Assembly: GCF_003726095.1 (NCBI RefSeq)
Contig: NZ_CP026031.1
Location: 2,976,001 to 3,040,000, forward strand
Direction: 5' to 3'
Source of the DNA: Niallia circulans
GTDB lineage: Bacteria; Bacillota; Bacilli; Bacillales; Cytobacillaceae
DNA length: 64,000 nt
A model generated the notes under the pieces. It ran no database searches and was not told where the DNA came from. It was given only the letters and a program-made list of their open reading frames with translations. Of this stretch, positions 48,527-57,428 are shown piece after piece. The position numbers were made by a program, and so were the translations under genes. Numbering within the stretch: the first letter of the stretch is position 1; each line of letters begins with the position of its first letter.

Positions 48527-48655
48527 ACTCATTTTAATTTCAATCGTCTTTATTGTCTAGTGTTTCTTTTTCTTAATTTAATGAAAAATTGTTTGTCTAT
48601 CAATGGATATAACTTCTCTCCTATTTATCTTCATAAAATTTACTTAGCTTTACTA

Positions 48656-48683
48656 TTTACGGAAAGCATTTTCATGTTATAAT
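48656..48683 (+). promoter_or_regulatory. Promoter of the GntR/LacI-type regulator gene
   Basis: TTTACG (about 48656-48661) and TATAAT (48678-48683) with a 16-bp spacer, just before the second operator copy. The spacer contains GGAAAGCATTTTCA, which resembles a cre box with two mismatches. Confidence 0.5.
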
Positions 48684-48685
48684 AA

Positions 48686-48703
48686 ATTTGATATATCATT
48701 TAA
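48686..48703. promoter_or_regulatory. Operator copy 2 (18 bp) of the mannan regulator
   Basis: Second exact copy of ATTTGATATATCATTTAA, located between the -10 box and the RBS of the regulator gene. This position predicts autorepression. Confidence 0.75.
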
Positions 48704-48713
48704 GGAGTTTATG

Positions 48714-49742
48714 ATGAAAAAAGAACCACTTTATCAAAAAATTGTCACTGACATACTAGCACAAATCCAAGCCGGTCATTTAAAGCCAGGTGATCAAGTA
48801 CCGACAGAATTAGAAATTTCTAAGCAATACAACGTCAGCCGCATCACTTCAAAGAGAGCTTTAACCGAGCTGGAAAACAAGGAGCTAATCGAACGAATCC
48901 AAGGAAGAGGAAGCTTTGTTGCCGAACAAAAACCGTCTCCTTCCCATGTTATTCTGTTTATTCTTCCTTTTCCCAATAATCCGGGACTAGGAGATTATGC
49001 ACAAGGCATTAGTCGCTTTATCGCGAACACACCCTATACAGTGCAAATCCAGACAAATGCTTACTTAAGCCAGCTTGATGCCAAAAAAATATCGTCTATG
49101 TATGCGGGTCTTCTCCTTTATCCAGAGGCTGGAACATCGCATTTAGATATTCTTTATACCTTATATCTCGAGAAATTTCCGGTAGTGGTACTCGATAAGA
49201 AAATCGAAAGCATCCCATTTCCTTTTATTACCTCTGATAATATGCAAGGTGGTTATCTAGCAGCACAGCATTTAATTAACCAAGGACATAAGAAAATCGT
49301 CTTTTATGCTACACAAAATTTAGAGAGAAGTTCCACTATTCGAGAAAGGTATTTAGGCTATTTAAAAGCTATACACGAAGCGAATATCGCGTATCATGGT
49401 TCAAAAGTAGTGCTCTCAGCTGAGGACAACAGCGCTTTTATCCATCAGCTAAAGGAAGAAGAAATTACAGGACTGATAGCGGAAAACGATATTAATGCAA
49501 TTCATTTAATGAAAGAAATCAAAAGATACGGCTATCAAGTTCCTAAAGACTTTTCGATTATTGGCTTTGATAATATTCAAGCAGCTGAACTTGTCGACCC
49601 AGCATTAACCACAATTGCCCAAAGCTTCGAGGAGATCGGATATCAAGCAGCTGAACAACTTATTCAATTAATTGAAAACAAAGAAGCAATTCATTCTGTC
49701 GTCATTCCTATTGAAATGATCATTAGAGAATCCACTAATTAA
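48714..49742 (+). CDS. GntR-HTH / LacI-type effector regulator (AraR-like)
   Basis: A 342-residue regulator with a GntR winged helix (about 1-70: LKPGDQVPTELEISKQYNVSRITSKRAL, in two helices) fused to a periplasmic-binding-protein-like LacI/GalR effector domain (about 80-342: FPVVVLDKKI, ITSDNMQGGYLAAQHLI, FSIIGFDNIQAAELVDPALTTI). This is the AraR architecture. It probably senses a mannose-derived sugar and represses GH125-GH38 and its own gene with the downstream GH92, through the paired TGATATATCA sites. The ATG at 48714 is 6 nt after AGGAG; the ATG at 48711 is an alternative. Confidence 0.9.
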   Translation: MKKEPLYQKIVTDILAQIQAGHLKPGDQVPTELEISKQYNVSRITSKRALTELENKELIERIQGRGSFVAEQKPSPSHVILFILPFPNNPGLGDYAQGISRFIANTPYTVQIQTNAYLSQLDAKKISSMYAGLLLYPEAGTSHLDILYTLYLEKFPVVVLDKKIESIPFPFITSDNMQGGYLAAQHLINQGHKKIVFYATQNLERSSTIRERYLGYLKAIHEANIAYHGSKVVLSAEDNSAFIHQLKEEEITGLIAENDINAIHLMKEIKRYGYQVPKDFSIIGFDNIQAAELVDPALTTIAQSFEEIGYQAAEQLIQLIENKEAIHSVVIPIEMIIRESTN

Positions 49743-49754
49743 GGAGCGGTGTCT

Positions 49755-51842
49755 ATGCTAGAATTAATTGATACAAGACAAGGGACAGAAAATCAACATA
49801 GCTATTCAAACGGGAATACACTTCCCTATACAGGCTTTCCCTTTGGCATGAATTTCTTTGTTCCGCAAACGAAACATACAAATGGAAGTTGGTTTTTTCA
49901 TCCGCGTGATCGGGTTTTTCAAGGCTTTCGGTTAACTCATCAGCCGAGTCCATGGATGGGGGATTTCTCTCATTTATTATTAACACCTCTTTCAGGCGCC
50001 GTTCACCATGACGATATTTACCATAATCAAAGTTCCTATCGACCTGAAAGTTCCGTATACCAACCACATTATTTACAAATAACGCAAGCACGCTACCGAA
50101 TTAAGAATGAATTGGTTCCTACTACATATGGCTCCATACTTCGTTCTGCTTATAGAGATTTAAAGCTACCTGGTTTATCTCTACATCTTCCTGGCAAAGG
50201 AAACGTTTCACTAGATATAGAGAAAAACAAGCTAACTGGATATGTTTCCAATTTTGCTGGCTGTGAAGATTCTGATTTTAAAATGTACTTTGTCATGACC
50301 TTTAGCCATCCCATCGATCAAGTTAATACTGGCTTTTTCCAAGAGAATAAGATGTTTACTTCCGCTCTTTCAGCAACTGGCGAAGACCAGCACTTTTTGA
50401 TGCGCTTCTTATTAACCGAAGACAAACCGCTAGAAACTCGTCTTGCCACTTCTTTTATAAGCAGTGCTCAAGCAGAATGGAATCTAAGTCAAGAACTATC
50501 GCCTTTTTCATTTAATGCTCTCAAAGAAAGGGCAGAGGAAGCTTGGGAACATTACTTAAATAAAATTGAAGTGAAGAATAAAGATTTTTCAACTGTTAAG
50601 ACATTCTATCACTGTATGTATCGGATGTTTCTTTTTCCGCAAAAATTCTATGAAATAAATCAACAGGGCGAGCCGATTCATTATGATACAACAAGCAAAA
50701 GTGTAAAACCTGGTGTCCTGTATACAAATAACGGCTTTTGGGACACATTCCGAACCGTCTATCCTTTCTATTCTCTTCTTATTCCAGAAGAATATGAAGA
50801 AATGCTGAGAGGCTTTCTGAATAGTTATAAAGAAACGGGATTTCTCCCTAAATGGCTGTCTCCCGATGAACGTGGACTTATGCCGGGTACGTTAATCGAT
50901 GCTGTTATTGCAGATGCGTCGCAAAAAGGAATTGCTCTTGATATCATTCCTGAGTTGTTTGAAGCAATGGTGAAAACTGCTTCTACCGTAAGTTCAAAGC
51001 GAACCTACGGCCGACAAGGAATCGAAGATTATGATACATATGGCTACATTCCTTCCAGCCATCATGAAAGTGTAAACCATACACTTGATTACGCATATAG
51101 TGATTTCTGCATAAGCAGAGTAGCCAAAAAATTAGGACAGGATGATCTAAGGAAGACCTTCGAAAAGCGCGCTTATAATTACCGCAATATCTTCCATAAA
51201 GAAACGGGATTTATGCGTGCCAAAGATAAACAAGGCAAGGTAGAAGAACCCTTTAATTCCTTTAGCTGGGGGCAGGATTATGCAGAAGGAAGCGCTTGGC
51301 AAAGCAGCTTTGCTGTTTTTCACGACTTCGCTGGATTAATAAATGCTTATGGTGGAAAAGAACCTTTTCGAAACAAATTAGTAGATCTGTGCAATCAAGA
51401 GCCGATTTTTGATACCAAAGGCTATCGATTGGAAATACATGAAATGAGCGAAATGGCTGCAATTGATTTTGGCCAAGTTGCCATATCCAATCAGCCAAGT
51501 TTTCATCTACCTTATTTATTTACCTATGCTGGTGATCCCGCTTCGTCTCAAGTTTTATTAAAACAATTAATGACCCAGTTATTCTCTAGTAGTCCAACTG
51601 GCTATCCTGGTGATGAAGATAATGGCAGTATGTCTGGCTGGTTTATTTTTAGCAGTATGGGCTTTTATCCTATCTGCCCTGGTACAGGGGAATATGTAAT
51701 TGGAATGCCGATTTTTGATGAGGTTACAATACATCTACCAAATGACAAAAAATCGAAATTTCAACTGCATTCAACCTGCCACAATTTAATTTTGTTCATC
51801 AGGTTACTGTCAACAATGAAATTTACAACAAGCTATTTTTAA
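49755..51842 (+). CDS. Alpha-1,2-mannosidase, GH92 (frameshifted near its 3' end)
   Basis: A 695-residue open frame of a Ca2+-dependent exo-mannosidase of family 92. Signatures: NTLPYTGFPFGMNFFVPQT near the start, YTNNGFWDTFRTVYPF, GQDYAEGSAWQSSF and YPGDEDNGSMSGWFIFSSMG, which holds the catalytic acidic residues. No signal peptide is visible, so it acts on imported glycans. The reading frame is lost at an A6 run (51747-51752): the last 30 codons are unrelated, while the true C-terminus continues in the -1 frame to 51967. One extra A restores a protein of about 740 residues. The ATG at 49755 has AGGAG 8 nt upstream. It follows the regulator gene by 12 bp. Confidence 0.9.
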   Translation: MLELIDTRQGTENQHSYSNGNTLPYTGFPFGMNFFVPQTKHTNGSWFFHPRDRVFQGFRLTHQPSPWMGDFSHLLLTPLSGAVHHDDIYHNQSSYRPESSVYQPHYLQITQARYRIKNELVPTTYGSILRSAYRDLKLPGLSLHLPGKGNVSLDIEKNKLTGYVSNFAGCEDSDFKMYFVMTFSHPIDQVNTGFFQENKMFTSALSATGEDQHFLMRFLLTEDKPLETRLATSFISSAQAEWNLSQELSPFSFNALKERAEEAWEHYLNKIEVKNKDFSTVKTFYHCMYRMFLFPQKFYEINQQGEPIHYDTTSKSVKPGVLYTNNGFWDTFRTVYPFYSLLIPEEYEEMLRGFLNSYKETGFLPKWLSPDERGLMPGTLIDAVIADASQKGIALDIIPELFEAMVKTASTVSSKRTYGRQGIEDYDTYGYIPSSHHESVNHTLDYAYSDFCISRVAKKLGQDDLRKTFEKRAYNYRNIFHKETGFMRAKDKQGKVEEPFNSFSWGQDYAEGSAWQSSFAVFHDFAGLINAYGGKEPFRNKLVDLCNQEPIFDTKGYRLEIHEMSEMAAIDFGQVAISNQPSFHLPYLFTYAGDPASSQVLLKQLMTQLFSSSPTGYPGDEDNGSMSGWFIFSSMGFYPICPGTGEYVIGMPIFDEVTIHLPNDKKSKFQLHSTCHNLILFIRLLSTMKFTTSYF

Positions 51843-51967
51843 AGCATGACGTACTTATAAAAGGCTGCACCATCGACTTCCAGCTTGGTATTGTGCCGCC
51901 AAATAAAGACTATGCAGAAACAGATTTACCTTATTCCTTGTCGACAGACAGCGCCTCCCTCCTATAA
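51752..51967 (+). pseudogene. Out-of-frame C-terminus of the GH92 gene
   Basis: The second frame reads FNLPQFNFVHQVTVNNEIYN, then KLFLKHDVLIKGCTIDFQLG, and stops at 51965-51967. This is the expected last beta-sheet of GH92 enzymes (the LKHDVLIKGCTIDFQLG pattern). It begins at the A6 run and is exactly 72 codons long. Its intact coding potential argues that the frameshift is recent or an assembly error. Confidence 0.8.
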
Positions 51968-51981
51968 ATAAAAGCACACCA

Positions 51982-52020
51982 AAAACCTACCCGCGCCGCC
52001 CAAGCCAAAGGGTAGGTTTT
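51982..52020. terminator. Bidirectional terminator
   Basis: AAAACCTACCC (51982-51992) pairs perfectly with GGGTAGGTTTT (52010-52020), with T-rich sequence on the plus side. It separates the GH92 gene from the convergent response-regulator gene. Confidence 0.9.
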
Positions 52021-52042
52021 CTTTATATTCAAATCTACTTCC

Positions 52043-53533
52043 TCATTCATCAATCGGCTCAAATAATTGCTGATAGCTGTCCCTAAACTCTTTTGGAGAA
52101 ATACCACAATATTTTTTAAAGTTTTTATAAAAGTAACCTGGACTCATATAGCCAATTTTTTCGGAGATTTCATTTATATTCAGCTCTGAATTCAGCAATA
52201 GATTCTGCGCTAGCTTTATGCGATAGTGATTTAAATATTGAGAAAAACTCTTATTGGTTTCTTTCTTAAAAATCTGCCCTACATACATCACATTTAAGTG
52301 GAGCCTTTCGGCAATTGCTTTTAATGTTAAATCCTCGTGATATTCTTCTTGGATGATTTTGAGGACATTTTGAACATTCATGCTGTATTCTCTTCTAAAC
52401 TTCTTATACTTCAGATTGTCCAACAGATCTTTAATGATCATTTGCAGCTCTTTAAAAGAACAAGCTTTATTTATTTTCTCCACCATCTCTTCATAGATGA
52501 ATTCATCCTGAACCTCAAGCTCGCGATAAATATCCATGAACACCAGAAAGATAATGTAACGAGTGTATGCAGGTGAAGCGGCAGATTCTATTAATTCCGT
52601 AAAGATTTGTTTAATTTCCTTTTGAATGGTTTCTATATTTCTTATCCCTAAAGCCTTCTTAAACGCCGAGAATGATATATTCGGTACATTTTCATTTAAA
52701 ACATTGGCGGTTGCTGTATCCATAGATTGTTGCTGTCTTTCATAAAAAGAACAAAGATATAAACTACTCTTTGCATGTTCATAGCTTAAGGAAACATCAG
52801 CCATTTTCTTTACTTCCTCCCCAATTCCAAAAGTCACTTTATTTTGGCAGTATAGAACTTGGATTGATTTCATTAAGCACTCCAATCCCGATCTTCCTCC
52901 AAAATAGATAACGATCCATTGGTCTTCTTCATAATGATGAAAAAAATATAAATCTTTATTCGTATGTAACAGCTGATGAACTTGGTCATGGAGTTTCTTT
53001 TTATAGGTAAAGATCAGCACTTGATACCTTTTCATCTCGGTACTTATATCAAAGGCAGCAAGCATCTTTTTTAAATCCATATAATCAATATCATCATGTA
53101 CCCAGCGTTTGAGTAAATGTGCAAATAAATATTTTTCGCCTTGGATTCGCAGCTTTTCCTCTTCAAACTCCTTGATACACTTTTTTAACGTCTCGATTAA
53201 TTCCTCTTTGTTTATCGGTTTAATTAAATAATTCTCTGCTCCCATCTGGAGACTTTCTTTCACATATTCAAACTCCTGATAGCCAGACAACACAATAAAA
53301 CGGAAAAAGATGGACGCTTCTTGTGCTTGTTTTAGAAAGTCAATCCCAGAAAGGATCGGCATGGTTACATCGGTTATCACAATATCTACCTTTTGTCTTT
53401 TTACAAATTCAAAAGCCTCTTGGCCATTACCTGCTGTGCCGACAATTTCAAATCCAAGATTCTCCCAAGGAATCAACTTTTGCAAACCTCTTACAATCAT
53501 ATATTCATCATCAACAAGCAGAACTTTATACAA
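52043..53533 (-). CDS. AraC-type response regulator (YesN-like)
   Basis: A 496-residue regulator. The receiver domain (about 1-120) has acidic DDE at 8-10, the phosphorylated Asp in VDIVITDVTMP (about 55) and the Lys in YLIKPINKEEL. A middle region of about 250 residues precedes two C-terminal AraC helix-turn-helix motifs (LTLKAIAERLHLNVMYVGQIF, INEISEKIGYMSPGYFYKNFK). TTG start after AAAGGAGAGG. It pairs with the histidine kinase 15 bp upstream and probably activates the adjacent ABC sugar importer when the extracellular glycan is sensed. Confidence 0.92.
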   Translation of the reverse strand: MYKVLLVDDEYMIVRGLQKLIPWENLGFEIVGTAGNGQEAFEFVKRQKVDIVITDVTMPILSGIDFLKQAQEASIFFRFIVLSGYQEFEYVKESLQMGAENYLIKPINKEELIETLKKCIKEFEEEKLRIQGEKYLFAHLLKRWVHDDIDYMDLKKMLAAFDISTEMKRYQVLIFTYKKKLHDQVHQLLHTNKDLYFFHHYEEDQWIVIYFGGRSGLECLMKSIQVLYCQNKVTFGIGEEVKKMADVSLSYEHAKSSLYLCSFYERQQQSMDTATANVLNENVPNISFSAFKKALGIRNIETIQKEIKQIFTELIESAASPAYTRYIIFLVFMDIYRELEVQDEFIYEEMVEKINKACSFKELQMIIKDLLDNLKYKKFRREYSMNVQNVLKIIQEEYHEDLTLKAIAERLHLNVMYVGQIFKKETNKSFSQYLNHYRIKLAQNLLLNSELNINEISEKIGYMSPGYFYKNFKKYCGISPKEFRDSYQQLFEPIDE

Positions 53534-53548
53534 AGCTATCCTCTCCTT

Positions 53549-55240
53549 TTAAAACAAGATTTCGATTGTTAATCCGCCTAATGGATTGGTCATTAACCTC
53601 ATGCTGTATGTATCTCCAAAAAAGGATCGCAATCTTGCATTTACATTATGTATGCCTATAGAGGACTCTAACTGATTTTCTGAAGAAGGCGTTTTCAATA
53701 ATTCGTTGATTTTCTTTAATTTATCTTCGTGTACTCCTGTTCCGTTATCTTTGATTAAAATGCAGGTATACCCATCTTGCTTTGAGACCTTTACACTAAT
53801 TGTATTGTTTTTCCTTGTATGATCAATCCCATGTATAAAAAAATTCTCCACCAGCGGCTGAATAGAAAATTTAGGGATGCTAATTTCTCCAAGCTCCTTT
53901 TCTATCTGAAACCCGTAAGCGATGCGATCCCGATAGCGCATTTGATACAAATAAGCATATTTCTCACAAAATTCGAGCTCGTGTCTGATTGTAACTATTT
54001 TCTCTTGGGTGATGCTGTTTCTTAACAAGCTTCCAAAAACATAAACAACATTCGATAATTCATCGGCCCCTTCACTTACCGCATACATACGAATGTACTC
54101 AAGTGTATTATAGAGAAAATGCGGATCAATTTGAGACTGAAGCGCCCGCATATTAGCATCCTTTTGTTTGATTTCTAAGTTATAGATATCCTCAATATTG
54201 CGATTAATGCTATCTAACATCTGATTGATACTATGAGAAATATCTTTTAGCTCCCCTTGCTTCGTCTTTTCTTCAATGCGTACTTCCATATTCCCGTTTG
54301 AAACTTGATTGGTTCCTTTTTGAATATCTTCTACTTGAATCACATATCGTTTAAACGTTTTTCGGAGCCCAAAAAGGAGAATACCGTCTAAAATAGCACT
54401 AACAAATAAAAAGAAAAACAGACTTTTCATCGATTCGTTAATTACTTCCTTTTTACTGATGAAAGCGAGCACCTCAAAGTCATTGCTTGTATGAACACTT
54501 TTAATATAATATTGTTTTTCTAAATCCTTAAGACTAATAACGGAAGACTCTTCTAAATTTGCTGCAATCTTTTGGTGGAGCACAGAGTCTTGTCTGTATT
54601 GTCCTTGATAGTATACTAGTTTTTTTGTATCAGAAATAATTGCTGCTTGAAGAGACGTTTTCTCTTTGTCATTATCTAAAATCCGTTCTAATTCTTTATC
54701 ATTAAAAACAATTGATACAATTCCAATTTGTGATAAAGTATTGGGATCCTTTATTGCTTTTTGGTAGACTACTTGATTGTTGCGGATAGGAGTATGGAAA
54801 TACTTCTTGCCTCCCTTGTTTTCCTTCGTTGAATAATAGACTTCTTTATAATCATTTAATGAAATGGTTACCGATTCAATATCATCATCCAAGTAATACA
54901 TCTCTGTTACGATGCGCGGAAGATAAAGAAAGGCATTATTTCTTTGCTCACTTAACGATTTTTGTAAATATGCTGCTGGTTCTAACTCAAAATACTGATA
55001 CATACTTGTGATCATCTCTGAGCTGGCCATTAAATTAGCAACTACTTTATCTAACTTTTTCTCATTGTCTGTCACAATATTTTCTAATTGATTAGCGACC
55101 CTCTCAACAGAATCGATTGCGGTCCTTTGCTTATCCTGGCTTGTATTATAGCTGACTAATAAAGCAAAAAGAGTAACAGCAGAAATTAAGATAATAGAAT
55201 ATGTTTTTAATAGTGAATTAATAAAATACTTACTTCCCAA
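53549..55240 (-). CDS. Sensor histidine kinase (YesM-like)
   Basis: A 563-residue membrane kinase with two membrane segments (about 10-30 and 275-295) flanking an extracellular Cache-like sensor, then HAMP (about 296-350). The His_kinase domain has the phospho-acceptor in LQSQIDPHFLYNTLEYIR, and the ATPase domain shows IQPLVENFFIHGID and IKDNGTGV. This is the LytS/YesM class that partners with AraC-type response regulators. The start is TTG, with AAGGATG upstream. It lies 12 bp after the yesL-like gene. Confidence 0.92.
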   Translation of the reverse strand: MGSKYFINSLLKTYSIILISAVTLFALLVSYNTSQDKQRTAIDSVERVANQLENIVTDNEKKLDKVVANLMASSEMITSMYQYFELEPAAYLQKSLSEQRNNAFLYLPRIVTEMYYLDDDIESVTISLNDYKEVYYSTKENKGGKKYFHTPIRNNQVVYQKAIKDPNTLSQIGIVSIVFNDKELERILDNDKEKTSLQAAIISDTKKLVYYQGQYRQDSVLHQKIAANLEESSVISLKDLEKQYYIKSVHTSNDFEVLAFISKKEVINESMKSLFFFLFVSAILDGILLFGLRKTFKRYVIQVEDIQKGTNQVSNGNMEVRIEEKTKQGELKDISHSINQMLDSINRNIEDIYNLEIKQKDANMRALQSQIDPHFLYNTLEYIRMYAVSEGADELSNVVYVFGSLLRNSITQEKIVTIRHELEFCEKYAYLYQMRYRDRIAYGFQIEKELGEISIPKFSIQPLVENFFIHGIDHTRKNNTISVKVSKQDGYTCILIKDNGTGVHEDKLKKINELLKTPSSENQLESSIGIHNVNARLRSFFGDTYSMRLMTNPLGGLTIEILF

Positions 55241-55252
55241 TTAGCATCATCC

Positions 55253-55867
55253 TTAAGATACATATACGAGTTTTTGACTAAGTCTTATAAATAGCTTATT
55301 GGAAATAAGGCTAGCTAGTATGATAAATAGCGAGATACTTCCGAATAAAATTAGGGCAGGATTAAAATAGGTAAGAACAGAAATGACAGCGAGCAGCCCT
55401 CCTAGTTTAAGGAGTGTCCAGAAGTCCATAAAGAACAAGAGAAACGACAGCTTCCATACATCTTTTATCGCTGCTTCATATTGTGCCTCAATAAAGAGCG
55501 AAAACAGGAAGCTGATAGCCATTAAAAATAGGGCAAAAATAAGCAAGAAGTCAATGATGAGAAAGAGCAAATGATTAATTTGTAGGGAAAAATAAAGATT
55601 ATAGCTTAAAATGACACCTAATAGCAAAAATCCGTAAAAGGAGAAATTGCCACGTTTATAGCTAGTCTTAAAGGTAGAAAAAACATTCTTCCATGTTAAT
55701 TCCTGATGGTCCCAGCGGCACTCTAAAGATAGCTTTACAATCGTTAACAATGCAGGGCCAATACCAAAAATAATCCCCCCCATTATAGTCAGCAGCCAAA
55801 AATACAGATTCAGTTTTACTACTACATAAAATCGGTTAAAAAAAGTAGTCAAAAAAGAGGCAATCAT
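55253..55867 (-). CDS. YesL/DUF624 family membrane protein
   Basis: A 204-residue protein with about five membrane segments and the DUF624 signature FYVVVKLNLYFWLLTIMGGIIFGIGPALLTI (in two parts), followed by the W-x-x-F loop region. YesL-like proteins accompany YesMN systems and their carbohydrate ABC importers in Bacillus and Paenibacillus, with unknown function. AAAGGAG precedes the ATG. It sits between the binding-protein gene terminator and the kinase, so it is probably co-transcribed with the two-component genes. Confidence 0.87.
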   Translation of the reverse strand: MIASFLTTFFNRFYVVVKLNLYFWLLTIMGGIIFGIGPALLTIVKLSLECRWDHQELTWKNVFSTFKTSYKRGNFSFYGFLLLGVILSYNLYFSLQINHLLFLIIDFLLIFALFLMAISFLFSLFIEAQYEAAIKDVWKLSFLLFFMDFWTLLKLGGLLAVISVLTYFNPALILFGSISLFIILASLISNKLFIRLSQKLVYVS

Positions 55868-55898
55868 ATCGCTTTTCTCCTTTCTATTATATGATGAG

Positions 55899-55934
55899 AA
55901 AAGGCACGTTAACTAGAGCTAACGCACCTTTTAA
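55899..55934 (-). terminator. Terminator after the binding-protein gene
   Basis: On the minus strand AAAAGGTGCGTTA pairs with TAACGTGCCTTTT (two G-U pairs) over a short loop. It is 4 bp after the stop codon of the substrate-binding protein gene and ends the ABC operon, perhaps with some read-through to yesL. Confidence 0.8.
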
Positions 55935-55937
55935 AGA

Positions 55938-57404
55938 TTAGTTTTTAGAGGCTTGAAATGCATCAAATTGCTTTTGCATTTCTTCGCGGACTTTTTCATA
56001 CCCCGCACCTTCTAATTTCTCATTTAATTCAGGGATTGCTTTATCTGGATCTAAAGTTCCTGTGTTTAATCCATCAAGGTATTGACTCATTACATTCGAA
56101 ATATTGGTGATTTCTGTTTTCACAGAATCTGTATTAAAGGTGAAGCCTAGAATTGGAGAGCTTGTAGCATTGGCAATATTTTCATCTCGCTCTTTGATCT
56201 GTTCATCAGTAATAGAATCTTGAACATAAACAATTTTATTATTGCCTGTATTCCAGGCTGCCATATGGTTATTTGACTTATAGCCATCTAATAATTTTAC
56301 TTTGTTTTCTCCGGTCTTTTCCCATGCCTTCCCCTCTTCCCCATAAATAAGCCCATTTAATAGTTCTGGATCAGAATTTAGAAGACCTAAGAACTCTACT
56401 GCTTTTTCTTTATTCTTGGAGTTACTAGAAACAACAAAGTTTGCCATTTGCGCTTGTGCTGTAGACTTAATTGGATCTGTAATCGGCATGGAAACTATTG
56501 GCTGCTCTGCCACTGTTGATAAAAGGGTATCACCATAGTCATACGGTCCCTGTGTCTCTTGGCGAACAAACCATGTACCACTATTTAATGGGTATTCCGT
56601 ATTGCTTGTTGCTGCATCTTTAGCAATATATCCTTTATTGTAGTATTCATGCATGATTCGCAAGTTTTCTTGCATTTGATCATTTTCATACTGATTAATA
56701 ATTTTGGCGGTATCTCCATTTAAATCCACTGCAAAAGGCATGCCATTTCCTAAGACAAAATCCATATTAGGGAGAACGCGGAATCCTTGCCCAACCGAAA
56801 ATGGCATGACGTCTTTTTCGTTTTCTTTTATCACTTTCAAAAGCGGCTCAAGATCTTTGTATCCTTTCACATCAGAAATATCTAAATTATATTTATCAAT
56901 ATATTGCTTATTAAATGAAAACATCGTCTGTGCGTACACATTACCATTTACCGGGAACGCATAAAGCTTTCCATTCACTGTATTCCCTTCAATATAAGCT
57001 GGATCCAGCATGTCATAGGCTTCTTTCGCATATTTTGGAAGTAATTCCGTTAAATCTGCATAAGCACCTTTTTGCGCATTTGTTACATAGTTATTGGCAT
57101 AGGCAATATCATAATTTTCACCAGAAGATACGATAACAGACATTTTTTTCTCATAATCTCCCCAGCCAATATACTGTAAATTAACACGAACGCCAATCTC
57201 CTTTTCCGTTTTCTTGTTAACATTCTCCATTAACACATCAAAATTTTCCGGTTTATCGCCAATTTGATACATTAATAAGGTGGTTACACCTTCTTTAGAA
57301 CTGTTATCCGCTGTTGAATTTCCTTTTAAACTACACCCAGCTAACACAGTGCCAATCAAATACATCAATACAAGCAAAAAAGGAACTTTTTTCTTCATTT
57401 TCAT
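55938..57404 (-). CDS. ABC transporter substrate-binding lipoprotein (oligosaccharide)
   Basis: A 488-residue extracellular lipoprotein. The signal peptide ends in TVLAGC with acylated Cys24, followed by a Ser/Asn-rich linker and a family 1 (LplA/YtcQ-like) solute-binding fold: DIAYANNYVTNAQKGAYADLTELLPKY (in pieces) and FVVSSNSKNKEKAVEFLGLLNSD. DUF3502-like sequence is visible toward the C-terminus. It captures the glycan fragment and delivers it to the two permeases upstream in the same operon. The ligand, probably an alpha-mannoside, is inferred from the glycosidases nearby. Confidence 0.92.
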   Translation of the reverse strand: MKMKKKVPFLLVLMYLIGTVLAGCSLKGNSTADNSSKEGVTTLLMYQIGDKPENFDVLMENVNKKTEKEIGVRVNLQYIGWGDYEKKMSVIVSSGENYDIAYANNYVTNAQKGAYADLTELLPKYAKEAYDMLDPAYIEGNTVNGKLYAFPVNGNVYAQTMFSFNKQYIDKYNLDISDVKGYKDLEPLLKVIKENEKDVMPFSVGQGFRVLPNMDFVLGNGMPFAVDLNGDTAKIINQYENDQMQENLRIMHEYYNKGYIAKDAATSNTEYPLNSGTWFVRQETQGPYDYGDTLLSTVAEQPIVSMPITDPIKSTAQAQMANFVVSSNSKNKEKAVEFLGLLNSDPELLNGLIYGEEGKAWEKTGENKVKLLDGYKSNNHMAAWNTGNNKIVYVQDSITDEQIKERDENIANATSSPILGFTFNTDSVKTEITNISNVMSQYLDGLNTGTLDPDKAIPELNEKLEGAGYEKVREEMQKQFDAFQASKN

Positions 57405-57428
57405 ATACCATATCCCCCTTTTATTTAC

